DNA from: Cyclobacterium lianum
GTDB taxonomy: Bacteria > Bacteroidota > Bacteroidia > Cytophagales > Cyclobacteriaceae
Length of the DNA stretch: 64,000 nucleotides
Reading direction: 5' to 3'
NCBI RefSeq assembly: GCF_900143075.1
Contig: NZ_FRCY01000003.1
Coordinates: forward strand, 62,001-126,000
The number at the start of each line of letters is the position of its first letter. Within the stretch, counting starts at the first letter, position 1. A program made the translations under genes and the position numbers. The notes under the pieces were generated by a model that was not told the origin of the DNA, searched no databases, and worked only from the letters and a program-made list of their open reading frames with translations. This document shows positions 8,640-18,047 of the stretch, one piece after another.

Positions 8640-11600
8640 TCAATTGGATCCGTACAAAATGATGTCGTGAGATTTGGCAGATACCAAAATATGCCTGGGG
8701 CTTTTTGGTAATATTTCTTGTGAAGTTTCTACACCATCTTTAAATACCCTGAGTTGCTGGATAAAGTCCACATAATCCAACTTCTCAATAAAGTAAATCA
8801 AACCGCTATAATTAAAAGAATTACTGAAATCAATAGCCTGCCTGTTTTCAGCAGTCCAGGGTGCTAAATGATATTTAATGTCTTCTTCCATGAGATTGGA
8901 GTAATAAGCTTTGTCCAGTCCCGGTTTAAAACTCACCACTACCTTGATGCTAATTTCTTCATACAGTGGATTCATTACAGTGAGTTTCACCTGAGGGGAT
9001 ACTTTTGCTTCCAGGAAAACTTTGATCTGATTTAATGTGGCAGCGCTAAGGGTTGGCTGTAACAAATCGTACACGTTTTTATTTACCGTGTCGGGTACGG
9101 TGATCAGCGTTACCTGCCCTGGCGAAAGGAAAGATTTTTCACAGGTATGGTTCAAACATTTCACCTTGTAAACTTCCGGGAATTCCTGGAGCACCAGGTG
9201 TTCATAATCCCAAAGGGATACAGCCCGGTTTTTATGTCTCAGGCGTTCACTTACCCTGGTATAGAATTTATTGTCAGTCTCCGGGGCTTTTCCCCCAAAT
9301 GTATTGTAGGGCTGACTTATGGCCTTGACTCCCGCCTTGCGTTCTGCCATTTTACCGATAGTACCGGCAGGCAAGCCATCCTGAAGGTGTTCAAGTCCAT
9401 TTCCCCGATCTTTGAATTTCACTTTTACCGCCTGGGCAAAAACTCCCAATACCCTGCTGGTCGCATCATAGGGAGCGATTGATTTAATCCTGATCCAGGT
9501 AAATTCGCTAGGCATCCTGGTTTGACTTTCAAGTGCTGCCTGAGGTAAATCCAATACGATAATTCCGGATTGGAGCAGGTTCCCCGTTTGATTGGAAACG
9601 ATCTGATCCTTGCTCAGAGGCTTCCAGTAATTATCCACCAGGACGGACCAGGAAAGGGCATTTTCATCTGAAAAATTGGCATGCCGGGGGTTTTCACTTC
9701 CTTCCAACACTTGAAATAAAAGGGACAGTTGCTGGTTTTTTTCCAGACTTTCAACCCCCACAAAAAGTTCCCCTCCAGAGCCAGGGAATGACAGTAAAAA
9801 AGGTTCCTTTTCCTTTACATGAGCAATGCCCTCTTTTTTCGATTTTTGCTCCTCCAGGTAGCCAAAATCATCCCTCAGAAACAACTGCAAATCATGTGCT
9901 GTTGTGAAAGTCAGGTCATAGGTAACTTCACAATCAAAATCCACTTCCAGGCTTTCCAAAAGTGGGGTATAGGGTTCGTTGGGGATAGGCGTTTCAGGCT
10001 GGTCACTGGACATGGCCAAAGCATACAACCTTGGGTAAAGTTCATGCAGAAAAGACTGTAAGAGGGTGATTTTAATTCCTCCCCTAACATCGATCTTTGT
10101 TTTACCCGGTTTAGGAGAGATGTTTATGGAAGTATTGTAATGACCCGAATTCTCCTCGAAAAGTGCTTTGGATCCGGTGTAATTGGTCCAGTTGTTTCCG
10201 TCACCTGCGGAAATACTGGCTTTAAAATAACCATCCCCAGAGACAATTAAATTTTCCGGGTCCTCATTTACCTTGATCTGATTGCCCAATAAGGGAGCTT
10301 TTAACCCGGTGGGTTGCCACAAAAACATTTTTATGGGTTCGGCCAGGGTTGTTACCGCTTTGAAATGTTGAGAAAGATAATTGTCTTTGCTTAAATAGTT
10401 CTCCCCTAAATCCCGGTATCCAAAATACCAATGCCTAAAATGTTGGGGAGGGTTTTCTGTGGATTTATCTGGCGTGTTGGACCATTTTCCTTTTATAGAA
10501 ATGCTTCTGGGTTGCTTGTATTCCCATTCCGGATATTTAATATAAAAGCTGCTCCCTTTTTTGGGAACACTGCCAAAAGGTTGAAAGGGTTTGGATGGAT
10601 TAAGTATCCCCAGGTCGGATTCCAAAACAGGTTGCTGAATGCCTTTGTATTTTGATTTGACCCTGACCTTTTTGACCGGCGTTTCTCCCAGTGCTTTGAT
10701 CCATTTAAAGCTTTTTGGGGATCCGGAAGTCAAATCAAACCAAATGACGGGGAAACCCTCACCTACCACCTGTCCGTGAGTTTTTTCATCCTGCGAGACC
10801 AGGGAGGGCTGGTCTTTCCCCAGATAAATAACGATGCCCAATTGGTTTTCAGTTACCGAACAGCTGAGACCGACTTCAGCATGATTGGATGGAGCCAAAG
10901 TGACCCACCCTTTTTCCCCACTCAGATGAGCAGTAAAAATTTCAGGGATATCACTGGCCTCACCGGAAAAAGCCAATTTTTTTGTGAATTCAAACTCAAA
11001 TTTAAAATACCTGTCAGCAGTGGCAGCGGCTCGCAGGGAAGGAAAAGAAAGACCAAAACCGAAAGTGGCCGGGGCCAATTCCGGAAAATCAGTTGTACCC
11101 AGCTGATGTCCAAATGGCCACCACCCCGAAGCATCAGAGTGGAAAGGTTCGCCTCTGCCATCAAGAGAATTCGCCACCTGACTGATTCTTATTTTCCTGC
11201 CAGTCTCGTCTACCCACCTGTTTTTTAAATGGGCCACCTGTGCCAGATTGGGAGAAAATCCCCGGGTACTGCTATAATACCTGGCATTTCCTTTTTCGTC
11301 CTTGCCTGCATCGAAAAGCTCCCCTTCAGAAAGAAAAACCGCAGGACTTTTGGATGCTTCAATCAGCAGGAAGGTCTCATCAGCCCGGGGTGCTTTTCTG
11401 GGAATATTCAAAACAGTGGAATAATAAAAATCAAGGTGTCTTTTCGTAATTCCATTCAGGTGGGTCTTTGAATAGCCCAAAAGTTCAAGAAAAGTCACCA
11501 ATAAGGTCATATGAGGCACCAGATCTGCAGTGGCGGCAAAAGCTTTAAGCTTGGATGCTATTGAGGTTTGTAAATCCCGGTAAGCGGTGGATCCCTTTTC

Positions 11601-11846
11601 CGGCAACTCTTCTATCTCAATCAACTCCTTGAAAAATAATTGCCAGTCTTTGTCGATTACAGGGGAACTGGTTTTGGGAAAATAAGGCAAAAACCGGGCA
11701 AAATTATGGGCGAAAAGTAGCCAATCTTCCACTCCCAGACCCATCAACTCTATATTGTCAGGATCAAGTGCCGAAAGATTTCTATCAGCTTGAGAGGTGC
11801 CTTTCCTCCATAATAATTTCAATATGTGCAGGTTTTCCGGTTGCAT
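8640..11846 (-). CDS. eCIS baseplate J-like protein (gp47/Afp11-like)
   Basis: 1068 residues, large for baseplate J proteins but typical of eCIS Afp11 homologues. The C-terminal third contains the baseplate-J signature region, with GGKAPETDNKFYTRVSERLR followed by the WDYEHLVLQEFPEVYKVKC segment. The N-terminal two thirds are beta-rich. In eCIS this protein pairs with the Afp12-like protein to form the wedge that triggers sheath contraction. It follows the gp25-like gene by 5 bases and precedes the Afp12-like gene by 9 bases on the minus strand. No truncation is seen. Confidence 0.9.
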   Translation of the reverse strand: MQPENLHILKLLWRKGTSQADRNLSALDPDNIELMGLGVEDWLLFAHNFARFLPYFPKTSSPVIDKDWQLFFKELIEIEELPEKGSTAYRDLQTSIASKLKAFAATADLVPHMTLLVTFLELLGYSKTHLNGITKRHLDFYYSTVLNIPRKAPRADETFLLIEASKSPAVFLSEGELFDAGKDEKGNARYYSSTRGFSPNLAQVAHLKNRWVDETGRKIRISQVANSLDGRGEPFHSDASGWWPFGHQLGTTDFPELAPATFGFGLSFPSLRAAATADRYFKFEFEFTKKLAFSGEASDIPEIFTAHLSGEKGWVTLAPSNHAEVGLSCSVTENQLGIVIYLGKDQPSLVSQDEKTHGQVVGEGFPVIWFDLTSGSPKSFKWIKALGETPVKKVRVKSKYKGIQQPVLESDLGILNPSKPFQPFGSVPKKGSSFYIKYPEWEYKQPRSISIKGKWSNTPDKSTENPPQHFRHWYFGYRDLGENYLSKDNYLSQHFKAVTTLAEPIKMFLWQPTGLKAPLLGNQIKVNEDPENLIVSGDGYFKASISAGDGNNWTNYTGSKALFEENSGHYNTSINISPKPGKTKIDVRGGIKITLLQSFLHELYPRLYALAMSSDQPETPIPNEPYTPLLESLEVDFDCEVTYDLTFTTAHDLQLFLRDDFGYLEEQKSKKEGIAHVKEKEPFLLSFPGSGGELFVGVESLEKNQQLSLLFQVLEGSENPRHANFSDENALSWSVLVDNYWKPLSKDQIVSNQTGNLLQSGIIVLDLPQAALESQTRMPSEFTWIRIKSIAPYDATSRVLGVFAQAVKVKFKDRGNGLEHLQDGLPAGTIGKMAERKAGVKAISQPYNTFGGKAPETDNKFYTRVSERLRHKNRAVSLWDYEHLVLQEFPEVYKVKCLNHTCEKSFLSPGQVTLITVPDTVNKNVYDLLQPTLSAATLNQIKVFLEAKVSPQVKLTVMNPLYEEISIKVVVSFKPGLDKAYYSNLMEEDIKYHLAPWTAENRQAIDFSNSFNYSGLIYFIEKLDYVDFIQQLRVFKDGVETSQEILPKSPRHILVSAKSHDIILYGSN

Positions 11847-11851
11847 GTGTT

Positions 11852-12262
11852 TTATAAGGCATTTCCCTCATTAAGGTAATACGGATAGACCAGGTTAAAC
11901 CTGGAATTGCTACCTCTTACCATGTAGGTTAAGTGGATCAATACCTTCCCTTCGACCATTTCTTCCTCTGTAATGTCAATTTTCTCCACTTCTATACGTG
12001 GTTCATGGTACAGTATGGCAGTTCGGATCAATTCCGACACATAGGTAATGGTGGTTCGGTTCAGAGGGCTGAATTGCAATTCATCCAACTGGCAACCAAA
12101 TTTGGGTTGCATTACCCGCTCCCCAAGCCGGGTGGATAAAAGGATCCACAGGCTTTCCTGAATATCTGTGACCCCGGAACTCATCTCTACCGATTCGGAC
12201 TTATCATTGAACGCAGGTGGAAAGCTCCATCCTCTGCCCAAAAATTCCATTTCATCTTCCAT
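11852..12262 (-). CDS. gp25-like baseplate wedge protein
   Basis: 136 residues, the normal length for the GPW/gp25 family. GRGWSFPP near the N-terminus and GERVMQPKFGCQLDELQF in the middle are the family's conserved blocks. The gp25-like protein nucleates sheath assembly at the baseplate in phage T4, type VI systems and eCIS. It lies between the PAAR and baseplate-J genes with 5-12 base gaps. Lysozyme activity, sometimes attributed to gp25 by old annotation, is not expected. Confidence 0.93.
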   Translation of the reverse strand: MEDEMEFLGRGWSFPPAFNDKSESVEMSSGVTDIQESLWILLSTRLGERVMQPKFGCQLDELQFSPLNRTTITYVSELIRTAILYHEPRIEVEKIDITEEEMVEGKVLIHLTYMVRGSNSRFNLVYPYYLNEGNAL

Positions 12263-12274
12263 GTTCCCTTGTTT

Positions 12275-12568
12275 TTATCCAATCAAAACAGTTGGTAAAC
12301 CCGCTACAATGGACCCTCCATGCGAGGTACTGTCTCCCATTCTTGCTGCAGGCATGCCACCAATCATTACCGTAGCGGAACCGGCCACAATGCTATCCGG
12401 TGGTCCGGAACAGGTGGCCATATCTCCTACCCTCGCAGCAGGCATTCCACCAATCAATACCGTCGGCTCACCAGGGGGCATAATTGGTCCTCCTACATGG
12501 GGAACCCCTCCGGGATTGACCATGGGGCAAATGTGCATGTCTGTAATTCTTGCTGCCGGCATTCCCAT
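12275..12568 (-). CDS. PAAR-repeat spike tip protein
   Basis: 97 residues made almost entirely of repeated GMPAAR-GD units, with three copies of the PAARxGD/PAARITD type and interspersed His/Cys (for example MHICPM and MATCSG) that can coordinate the tip metal ion. PAAR proteins form the sharp cone that caps the VgrG/gp5-like spike. The gene starts 6 bases after the spike gene's stop. Low-complexity codon use here reflects the internal repeats. Confidence 0.95.
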   Translation of the reverse strand: MGMPAARITDMHICPMVNPGGVPHVGGPIMPPGEPTVLIGGMPAARVGDMATCSGPPDSIVAGSATVMIGGMPAARMGDSTSHGGSIVAGLPTVLIG

Positions 12569-12574
12569 TTTGTG

Positions 12575-14320
12575 TTAATTTATTTGTATCAAAGATCCTT
12601 TAATGGTAGTAGTTGCACTACTGGAAACCGTAGACCCGGCTGATCCCTCAGCGGTAAATTCTGCCTGAGCCTTGACCTTGACATTGGTACCCTCCAAACT
12701 CAGGTCACCACTGCACTTCAGGGTCAGGTCACCCGCACTTTCCACTTCAATGCCATCGGCATTGAGGATTACTGTATTCCCATGGTCATCACTCATCTCC
12801 ATCTGGTCAGCATCATCATCCAGGGAAAACTTTTTTCCTTTTGGCGTTTCAATAGTCACTGCAGCCGTTTCATCATCAATCAGGATCTTTATCCCTTCAC
12901 GTGACACATAGCCCTTTTGATGGTTATCGTCTGCCATGGCTATTGGAGCCGGATTTTTACTGCTGTGCAGGGAGCCCAAAACCACTGCCTGGTTGGGGTC
13001 TTCATTGATAAATCCAACGATTACCTCGTCTTCAATTTCAGGGCGGAATACCATGCCCCTTTCATTGCCGGCATCCAAACCGGCCAGGCGACACCAAATC
13101 CCTCGTTCCTCTCCATTAATAATGGGTAAGGTCACCATTATCCTGTCCTCTCCTTCGGGATCGTCCTGCAGTTGGGAGACCTTTCCGATCTGCAGGCCTT
13201 TCACTGCTCCAAACAGGCCTGAGGCAGGTTGGGCATGAATGGGGAATTTTTCTGAAAACCATTCAGGATCCATTCCAAATTGAACATCAACTGTCCAATT
13301 TCCTTCTGCCAACTGGTGCATGACACCGGAGACAAAAGCCTTACCTGAGAATCTATTACCAACTCCGCTGAGATCAATTAATTTGCCTGGTGCTGCCTGC
13401 GGAATCCCCTGAAATTTGACCCTGCCCCTGATTTTGGATAATTGCTGCAGCAGCCACTTTGAATCCGCCCAGTCCTGAAGACTTACTTCGGCAATTCTTC
13501 CTCCATTTCGCAGATCAATCGGACCCAAACCCATTCGGTCTGCAAGGTTTGAAGGTGTAAGATTGCCATTGAGCCTTATTTCAGGGTCGTTGGCATCAAT
13601 TTTTTCCATTACCTGGTCTGCCGGATTCCAGGCTTGTGCAGACACACTTTCCACCTGGTTCCTGGCATCTATTTCTGCATCAAATTCCAGTATATTGGCA
13701 CCGAAAGTAACGGTCTCCAGACTATCCTGTGCTAAGTCGGGCTCGGTGACCAGTACCTTACCCCCTTCTACCACCACTATCCTTCCATTGGCCTGGGCCC
13801 TTGTTACCAGAAAATCCCAATCGGTACACTGGTATTGGATCAATTCGGGATGGGTATAATTGGTGGGGGTTACTTCAGCCTCCAATCCATTTCGGGAAAT
13901 CAATTGCTCCATCAGATCACTGTCCTTTTGCTCATAGAAATATCCCGAACTGCGGTTAAGGTGCATTTTACAGGCTTTGTCCCTGCACTCAATTACCAAT
14001 TCCTGCCTGCCATCCCTGACCCTGAGTTTATGATTGATTATTATCCCTTTGAAGATGGATTCATTATCCGAATGATATCCAGCCAGTATTTCTATTTCAT
14101 TTCCGGGAATAAAGGTATCCTCATTGCTTAGCGGAAAGTCGCCGAGTGAAACATCTCCATCTACAATACTTATTTTTGCATAGGGAATCCGGTTGACTTC
14201 CTTTTGGACAACAATACTTTGCACATGTACAGTATCGGGCAAGGTGTCTCCTTCGATAATCAAATCGAAAGTGACTAAATCTGAACTTCTACTGGTTTGT
14301 ATCACATTGTTATTGGGCAT
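12575..14320 (-). CDS. VgrG/gp5-gp27-like spike protein
   Basis: 581 residues. The N-terminal ~360 residues form the gp27-like hub (YAKISIVDGD, then a late-control-protein-D type region). Next comes an OB-like gp5 domain (GIWCRLAGLDAGNERGMVF and EDEVIVGFINEDPNQAVVLG). The C-terminal ~110 residues are rich in short valine/threonine strands, as in the triple-stranded beta-helix. This is the trimeric spike (Afp8-like) that carries the PAAR tip encoded next. Its start overlaps the 3' end of the LysM adaptor gene by 11 bases. No extra C-terminal effector domain is fused. Confidence 0.93.
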   Translation of the reverse strand: MPNNNVIQTSRSSDLVTFDLIIEGDTLPDTVHVQSIVVQKEVNRIPYAKISIVDGDVSLGDFPLSNEDTFIPGNEIEILAGYHSDNESIFKGIIINHKLRVRDGRQELVIECRDKACKMHLNRSSGYFYEQKDSDLMEQLISRNGLEAEVTPTNYTHPELIQYQCTDWDFLVTRAQANGRIVVVEGGKVLVTEPDLAQDSLETVTFGANILEFDAEIDARNQVESVSAQAWNPADQVMEKIDANDPEIRLNGNLTPSNLADRMGLGPIDLRNGGRIAEVSLQDWADSKWLLQQLSKIRGRVKFQGIPQAAPGKLIDLSGVGNRFSGKAFVSGVMHQLAEGNWTVDVQFGMDPEWFSEKFPIHAQPASGLFGAVKGLQIGKVSQLQDDPEGEDRIMVTLPIINGEERGIWCRLAGLDAGNERGMVFRPEIEDEVIVGFINEDPNQAVVLGSLHSSKNPAPIAMADDNHQKGYVSREGIKILIDDETAAVTIETPKGKKFSLDDDADQMEMSDDHGNTVILNADGIEVESAGDLTLKCSGDLSLEGTNVKVKAQAEFTAEGSAGSTVSSSATTTIKGSLIQIN

Positions 14321-15005
14321 TGGCTTGTTTTTGTAGGGGTGGAAAATAGAGTACCTGCCCGGGTTTAAGGCTTCTGAAATTGATCAGCTTATTGACCCTG
14401 GCTACTTCCAGGTAATATTTCGGATCTCCGTATATCCTTTGGGACATCAAAGAAAGGTTTTCACCCGCCTTTACGACCCTGAAATGGGTCAGGTCCGGCG
14501 AACTGTTGTTTTCCTTGGCGGCCCGCAGGTTATCTTCTACAAAACCTTTGAATTTGGCTTTTGCCAAAGCCCTGAGTGGTGTACCGTCTGCCCGAAACAG
14601 CTTAAACTCCAAAGTCATCTCTGTCAGGCATCCTTTAAAAAGCAGGCTGCCCCAGGAAATCATCACATAATTGGGCTTATGCTGATCGCCATTATAATCC
14701 AGGATTACTTTTTTGAAGTGTTCGATATCATCGATCACGCCATCCTCGGTAGCTTCCTTTCCGGGAACCACTCCAGTGCGGTCGAAAAGAAATTCCAGAT
14801 CCAGTTCTTCGGGAAGCTTCTTGTTGAACCTGGTTGCTGCGGCACTGGTACCCGGAGCCTGATCTTCATTTTGATCTATTTTATATTGGTAAATGTATTT
14901 CTCAGGATTCAGCAGGGTCGTAAATTCTCCATCAGACACCTTTTCGTTAAACTCAGGGTCACTGTATGCCACCAATTTCAATTTCTCCAATTTACCTTCG
15001 CTCAT
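14310..15005 (-). CDS. LysM-domain baseplate adaptor (Afp7-like, gp53-type)
   Basis: 231 residues. The N-terminal ~165 residues have the CIS tail-adaptor pattern: a NPEKYIYQYKI strand, LDLEFLFDRTGVVPG, and a strand with FKLFRADGTPLRA. The C-terminal ~55 residues are a LysM domain (HFRVVKAGENLSLMSQRIYG, then FRSLKPGQVLYFPP). These proteins link the tube-initiator ring to the spike in eCIS; the LysM in this context is thought to hold subunits together rather than bind cell wall. The ATG directly follows the stop of the DUF5908 gene, and the 3' end overlaps the spike gene by 11 bases. Confidence 0.9.
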   Translation of the reverse strand: MSEGKLEKLKLVAYSDPEFNEKVSDGEFTTLLNPEKYIYQYKIDQNEDQAPGTSAAATRFNKKLPEELDLEFLFDRTGVVPGKEATEDGVIDDIEHFKKVILDYNGDQHKPNYVMISWGSLLFKGCLTEMTLEFKLFRADGTPLRALAKAKFKGFVEDNLRAAKENNSSPDLTHFRVVKAGENLSLMSQRIYGDPKYYLEVARVNKLINFRSLKPGQVLYFPPLQKQANAQ

Positions 15006-15155
15006 TTATCTTTCATTTTGAAGTCTCAGGATTTCCATGACCTGTTCCACGCAAAGGGCTACCAATTCCTCTTTCCCCGTAACATTCCCCTTTTTTTTCT
15101 TCCCGGGTTCGTCCACATGTATCTTTATGTGCAACTCTTTGATTTCTATAGGCAT
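15006..15155 (-). CDS. DUF5908 family small CIS protein (49 aa)
   Basis: A 49-codon gene too short for most gene callers. The translation begins MPIEIKELHIKIHVDE, has a lysine-rich centre, and ends in an amphipathic helix (ELVALCVEQVMEILRLQNER). The MPIEIKEL start and C-terminal helix match the DUF5908 family found between tube and LysM genes in phage-tail-like clusters. Its ATG overlaps the upstream tube-like stop as TGATG, and its TAA is followed at once by the ATG of the LysM gene. Coupling on both sides argues strongly that it is real. Molecular role unknown; a small chaperone or baseplate piece is plausible. Confidence 0.88.
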   Translation of the reverse strand: MPIEIKELHIKIHVDEPGKKKKGNVTGKEELVALCVEQVMEILRLQNER

Positions 15156-15598
15156 CATTCAATGGTTTTAAAATACTGGTAGGAAAACTCAAGGGTTTCG
15201 ATCACCAGCTTGCTCTCCTGTGCATTAAAATCATCCACAGCCCACTTCACCGGAAAGGCATGTACCACATTCCAGGTCATCAAAGGCTCATGTTCCTCGT
15301 TCAACAGTTGCACGGTAAGGTCTTTGGGAGCAAACTCAAAATTCTCAAGGGCATCTCTGCACCAACTGATCAATTCGGACCCCACCATCAAGCCTCTTTT
15401 CAGGACCAGGTTGGCATATTTGGTCTTTACCGGAAACTTATGCTTGAACCTGTTTTCACCACCCTCAGCAAACTCTTCTGTATCCATGTCCACCGTCAAT
15501 CCTGAAACAGACTGAAAATGAGTATCATTCTCCTCCCCGTCCAGGCCCGAAAAGCTGACAGAAAAATGAAAGCCAACCGGAGGATATGCATAGGCCAT
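15155..15598 (-). CDS. Second tube-like protein (gp19 family, likely tube initiator)
   Basis: 147 residues of the T4 gp19-type tail tube family: GFHFSVSFSG strand, VSGLTVDMDTEEFAEGGENR loop, LVLKRGL, and a C-terminal LVIETLEFSYQYF strand. It is paralogous to the main tube gene 2 bases upstream but has a distinct sequence around the loops. eCIS clusters usually encode one bulk tube protein and one or two variants that form the first rings on the baseplate; gene order here (closest to the LysM adaptor) suggests this is the initiator. The stop overlaps the DUF5908 start. Confidence 0.88.
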   Translation of the reverse strand: MAYAYPPVGFHFSVSFSGLDGEENDTHFQSVSGLTVDMDTEEFAEGGENRFKHKFPVKTKYANLVLKRGLMVGSELISWCRDALENFEFAPKDLTVQLLNEEHEPLMTWNVVHAFPVKWAVDDFNAQESKLVIETLEFSYQYFKTIE

Positions 15599-15600
15599 AA

Positions 15601-16029
15601 TTAGTCGTTTTGGATGCTGAGTCCTTCATGAACCAATTCCATGCTTTCTATGGCCACCTCATTGCCATCTGCTTTCAGGTCGGTGGACTGTACTTTGGTG
15701 GGCCAGGCATTTTTTACCTTCCAGACCACCACGGGCTCATGTTCTTCATTCAGCAGGGAGATGGTAATGTCCCTCCTTTCGATTTGATTGAGTTGAACTG
15801 AATTCCACCAGGCATAAAACTCATTGTCGCTGGCGAAAGTGCCTCTTTTCAGCGTAATATTGCTGAATTTTTGCATGCCAGGCATCTTGGTTTTGCTGTA
15901 TTCAGGACTTGCCCCGTGTCTGTACTCAATGACCTCGGTCTCTACATCCAGACCGGAAACTTCCGTAAAACCGATATTTGTTCCAGCCCACTCTACTTGA
16001 AAGTGAAACTTAGATAATGGGTAACTCAT
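15601..16029 (-). CDS. Main inner tube protein (gp19/Hcp-like)
   Basis: 142 residues. FHFQVEWAGTNIGFTEVSGL, the ITLKRGTF strand, LLNEEHEPVVVWKV, and a closing AIESMELVHEGL strand fit the phage tail tube (gp19) family. It directly follows the sheath gene (33-base gap), the usual order in eCIS and R-type particles. Hexamers of this protein would stack to form the tube through which the DUF4157 cargo is loaded. No unusual insertions. Confidence 0.93.
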   Translation of the reverse strand: MSYPLSKFHFQVEWAGTNIGFTEVSGLDVETEVIEYRHGASPEYSKTKMPGMQKFSNITLKRGTFASDNEFYAWWNSVQLNQIERRDITISLLNEEHEPVVVWKVKNAWPTKVQSTDLKADGNEVAIESMELVHEGLSIQND

Positions 16030-16062
16030 GGTATGTTACATTTAAATGGTTCATTGTATAAA

Positions 16063-18036
16063 TCAGGATTCCTGCATTTTATGAGAGAACTTCAGGATGA
16101 TAAATTCTGCCGGTCTCACGACGGCCATGCCAATCTCCACATTCATCCGGCCTTCCAGAATATCCATGGCGGTCATGGTTTGCCCGAGGCCTACCCTTAC
16201 GTAAAAGGCATGTTCCGGCTTGGCTCCGGCCAAAGCTCCGGCCCGCCATTGTTGCACCAGAAAATTCTCGATCATGGCCCTGACCTTCACCCAGGTGTTG
16301 GCGTCGTTGGCTTCAAATACAAATTGTTCCGTAGCTTTCTTTACGGACTCTTCCACCATATTGAAAAATCGCCTAACCGGTACATAACGCCATTCATTGT
16401 CGTTTCCGGCCAGCGTTCTTGCGCCCCAGACCAAGGTGCCTTTACCCGTAAAGGATCGGATGGCATTGATGGACTTGCCGGCGGTGGTGTCCACATTCAA
16501 CCTGTCCTGCATTTCATTGGTGATTTTTACCGTAGGCTTGACCACATATTTCAGTGAAACATTGGCGGGTGCTTTCCAGACCCCATTGTTGGCATCCACC
16601 CGGGCATATACTCCGGCGATAAGTGGAGAAGGAGGTAATATTACCCTGAGCCTGTTGATTTCACTTTTTATTTTATTATAAGTGCTGCTGTCGATATCCT
16701 CCACTTCACTAAGTGCGAGGTCATGCAAAGCTCCTTCGGATTCCATATCCAGCTCTTCAATATCCAGCATGGCATCCAAAATAGGGGGATCGATCAAATC
16801 AAGGATCCCCTGTAGCAGGGCATTCACATCTGTTCCTGTAATGCTGGTATTGGCATCCCCGGATGCCTGTTTTACAGCAGATCCATCCACATCCTGGTTT
16901 AGGATATCCAGATGGCCCTGAAGGCCTGCAATAAACGCAGGAAGGTCAGCACCCTCTTCCAGTTCATCATTCAGGGTATTGGCTGCCTCCGTGGCTGCTG
17001 TTGCCAGCGCTTCATCTGTTGGCTGGGCCAAAGCAGCTACATTATTGGTATCCTCTACTACTTCGGCCATCAAACTTGAAAATTCATTCAGGGCATCAAT
17101 GATGTCCTGAAGAGGGTCGATTACTGTTGCCTTATTGGTGACTGCGTCTCCATCCGACCCGGCCTGAATGGCTGTATCGGCATCAGTAAAGGCTGTGATT
17201 TCTCCCGGCAGATCGGTCATGATACCTTCGGCCTCCACTAAAATTTCATCTATTTCTTCCATAATGTCCGAAACAGGTGAAGCATCGGTAATCATATGGG
17301 AAATCTCTGTTTGATCCGGATCATAGCTGTAATTGAGAATGGTCTCCAGATAAGGGTAGTAAACAGCCCCATATTTTTTCTCTTCCAGATCCCCGGTAAT
17401 CAATTCGCGTACCCCTGTATCCAAAGAAATCTCCGTTTCCATAATATTGGTATAGGTGTCGATGATGGTAAACCTGTCCCTCATTTTGCGGCATAGTGCA
17501 AGGGCATTGTTATAGACAGAATAATACTGACTTGGTTCCGGAAGGGATATGGCATCAGGAAACAGGATCAAAGTCGGTTCATCCTCTTTTTCCAATTCCT
17601 GCAAACCCAGGTTCAATGCCGCCATGGTAACCGGGGAAGCAGGATCCGCTTCTTCGTAAATACCGACCGAAATGATAAAACAGGGTCCGCCTCCATTGGC
17701 AAAATAGGCCTGCATGGAATAATACATAAGAAAGGGCGACTTGTCCTCTGGGTCCGGACCTTCGACCAATACCGATTTTTCTCCCTCGGTCTCCGAAATC
17801 TGTACTTTTATTCCGATTTCAGGATCAGGTCCTCCAAAGAAAGTTTCGTATTCCAAAAGAGAAACGATTCGTTTGGGCTGGTTCAAAAGGGTTTCGGTGG
17901 TATCTGCCTCCTTCTCCCTTGCTTTTTCCGTATAGCCAATGAAGGCGGGAATTGCGGTTTCTACCTGTGCTACAGAAGGGGGAAATTTTGAAATTTCCTC
18001 AATATAGACACCTGGTGTTCTGTAATTTGCTGCCAT
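16063..18036 (-). CDS. Contractile sheath protein with large insertion
   Basis: 657 residues, well above the common ~450-520 for eCIS sheaths. The N-terminus (RTPGVYIEEISKFPPSV, then AIPAFIGYT) and C-terminus (EGRMNVEIGMAVVRPAEFII and FSHKMQES) are the conserved sheath domains. Between the strand YGAVYYPYLE (about 223-232) and the block starting YNKIKSEINRLRVILPPSP (about 453-471) lies ~200 residues (about 250-450) of acidic, Ala/Asp/Glu-rich, probably helical sequence. In other sheaths variable insertions of this kind project from the particle surface. Only one sheath gene is present, so every sheath subunit would carry it. The gene starts 11 bases after the candidate cap adaptor gene. Confidence 0.93.
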   Translation of the reverse strand: MAANYRTPGVYIEEISKFPPSVAQVETAIPAFIGYTEKAREKEADTTETLLNQPKRIVSLLEYETFFGGPDPEIGIKVQISETEGEKSVLVEGPDPEDKSPFLMYYSMQAYFANGGGPCFIISVGIYEEADPASPVTMAALNLGLQELEKEDEPTLILFPDAISLPEPSQYYSVYNNALALCRKMRDRFTIIDTYTNIMETEISLDTGVRELITGDLEEKKYGAVYYPYLETILNYSYDPDQTEISHMITDASPVSDIMEEIDEILVEAEGIMTDLPGEITAFTDADTAIQAGSDGDAVTNKATVIDPLQDIIDALNEFSSLMAEVVEDTNNVAALAQPTDEALATAATEAANTLNDELEEGADLPAFIAGLQGHLDILNQDVDGSAVKQASGDANTSITGTDVNALLQGILDLIDPPILDAMLDIEELDMESEGALHDLALSEVEDIDSSTYNKIKSEINRLRVILPPSPLIAGVYARVDANNGVWKAPANVSLKYVVKPTVKITNEMQDRLNVDTTAGKSINAIRSFTGKGTLVWGARTLAGNDNEWRYVPVRRFFNMVEESVKKATEQFVFEANDANTWVKVRAMIENFLVQQWRAGALAGAKPEHAFYVRVGLGQTMTAMDILEGRMNVEIGMAVVRPAEFIILKFSHKMQES

Positions 18037-18047
18037 GATTCATCCTG

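Noticed and set aside
12275-12568. Internal repeats of the PAAR gene as a DNA repeat element
   Set aside because: They encode repeated GMPAAR units and are explained by protein structure.
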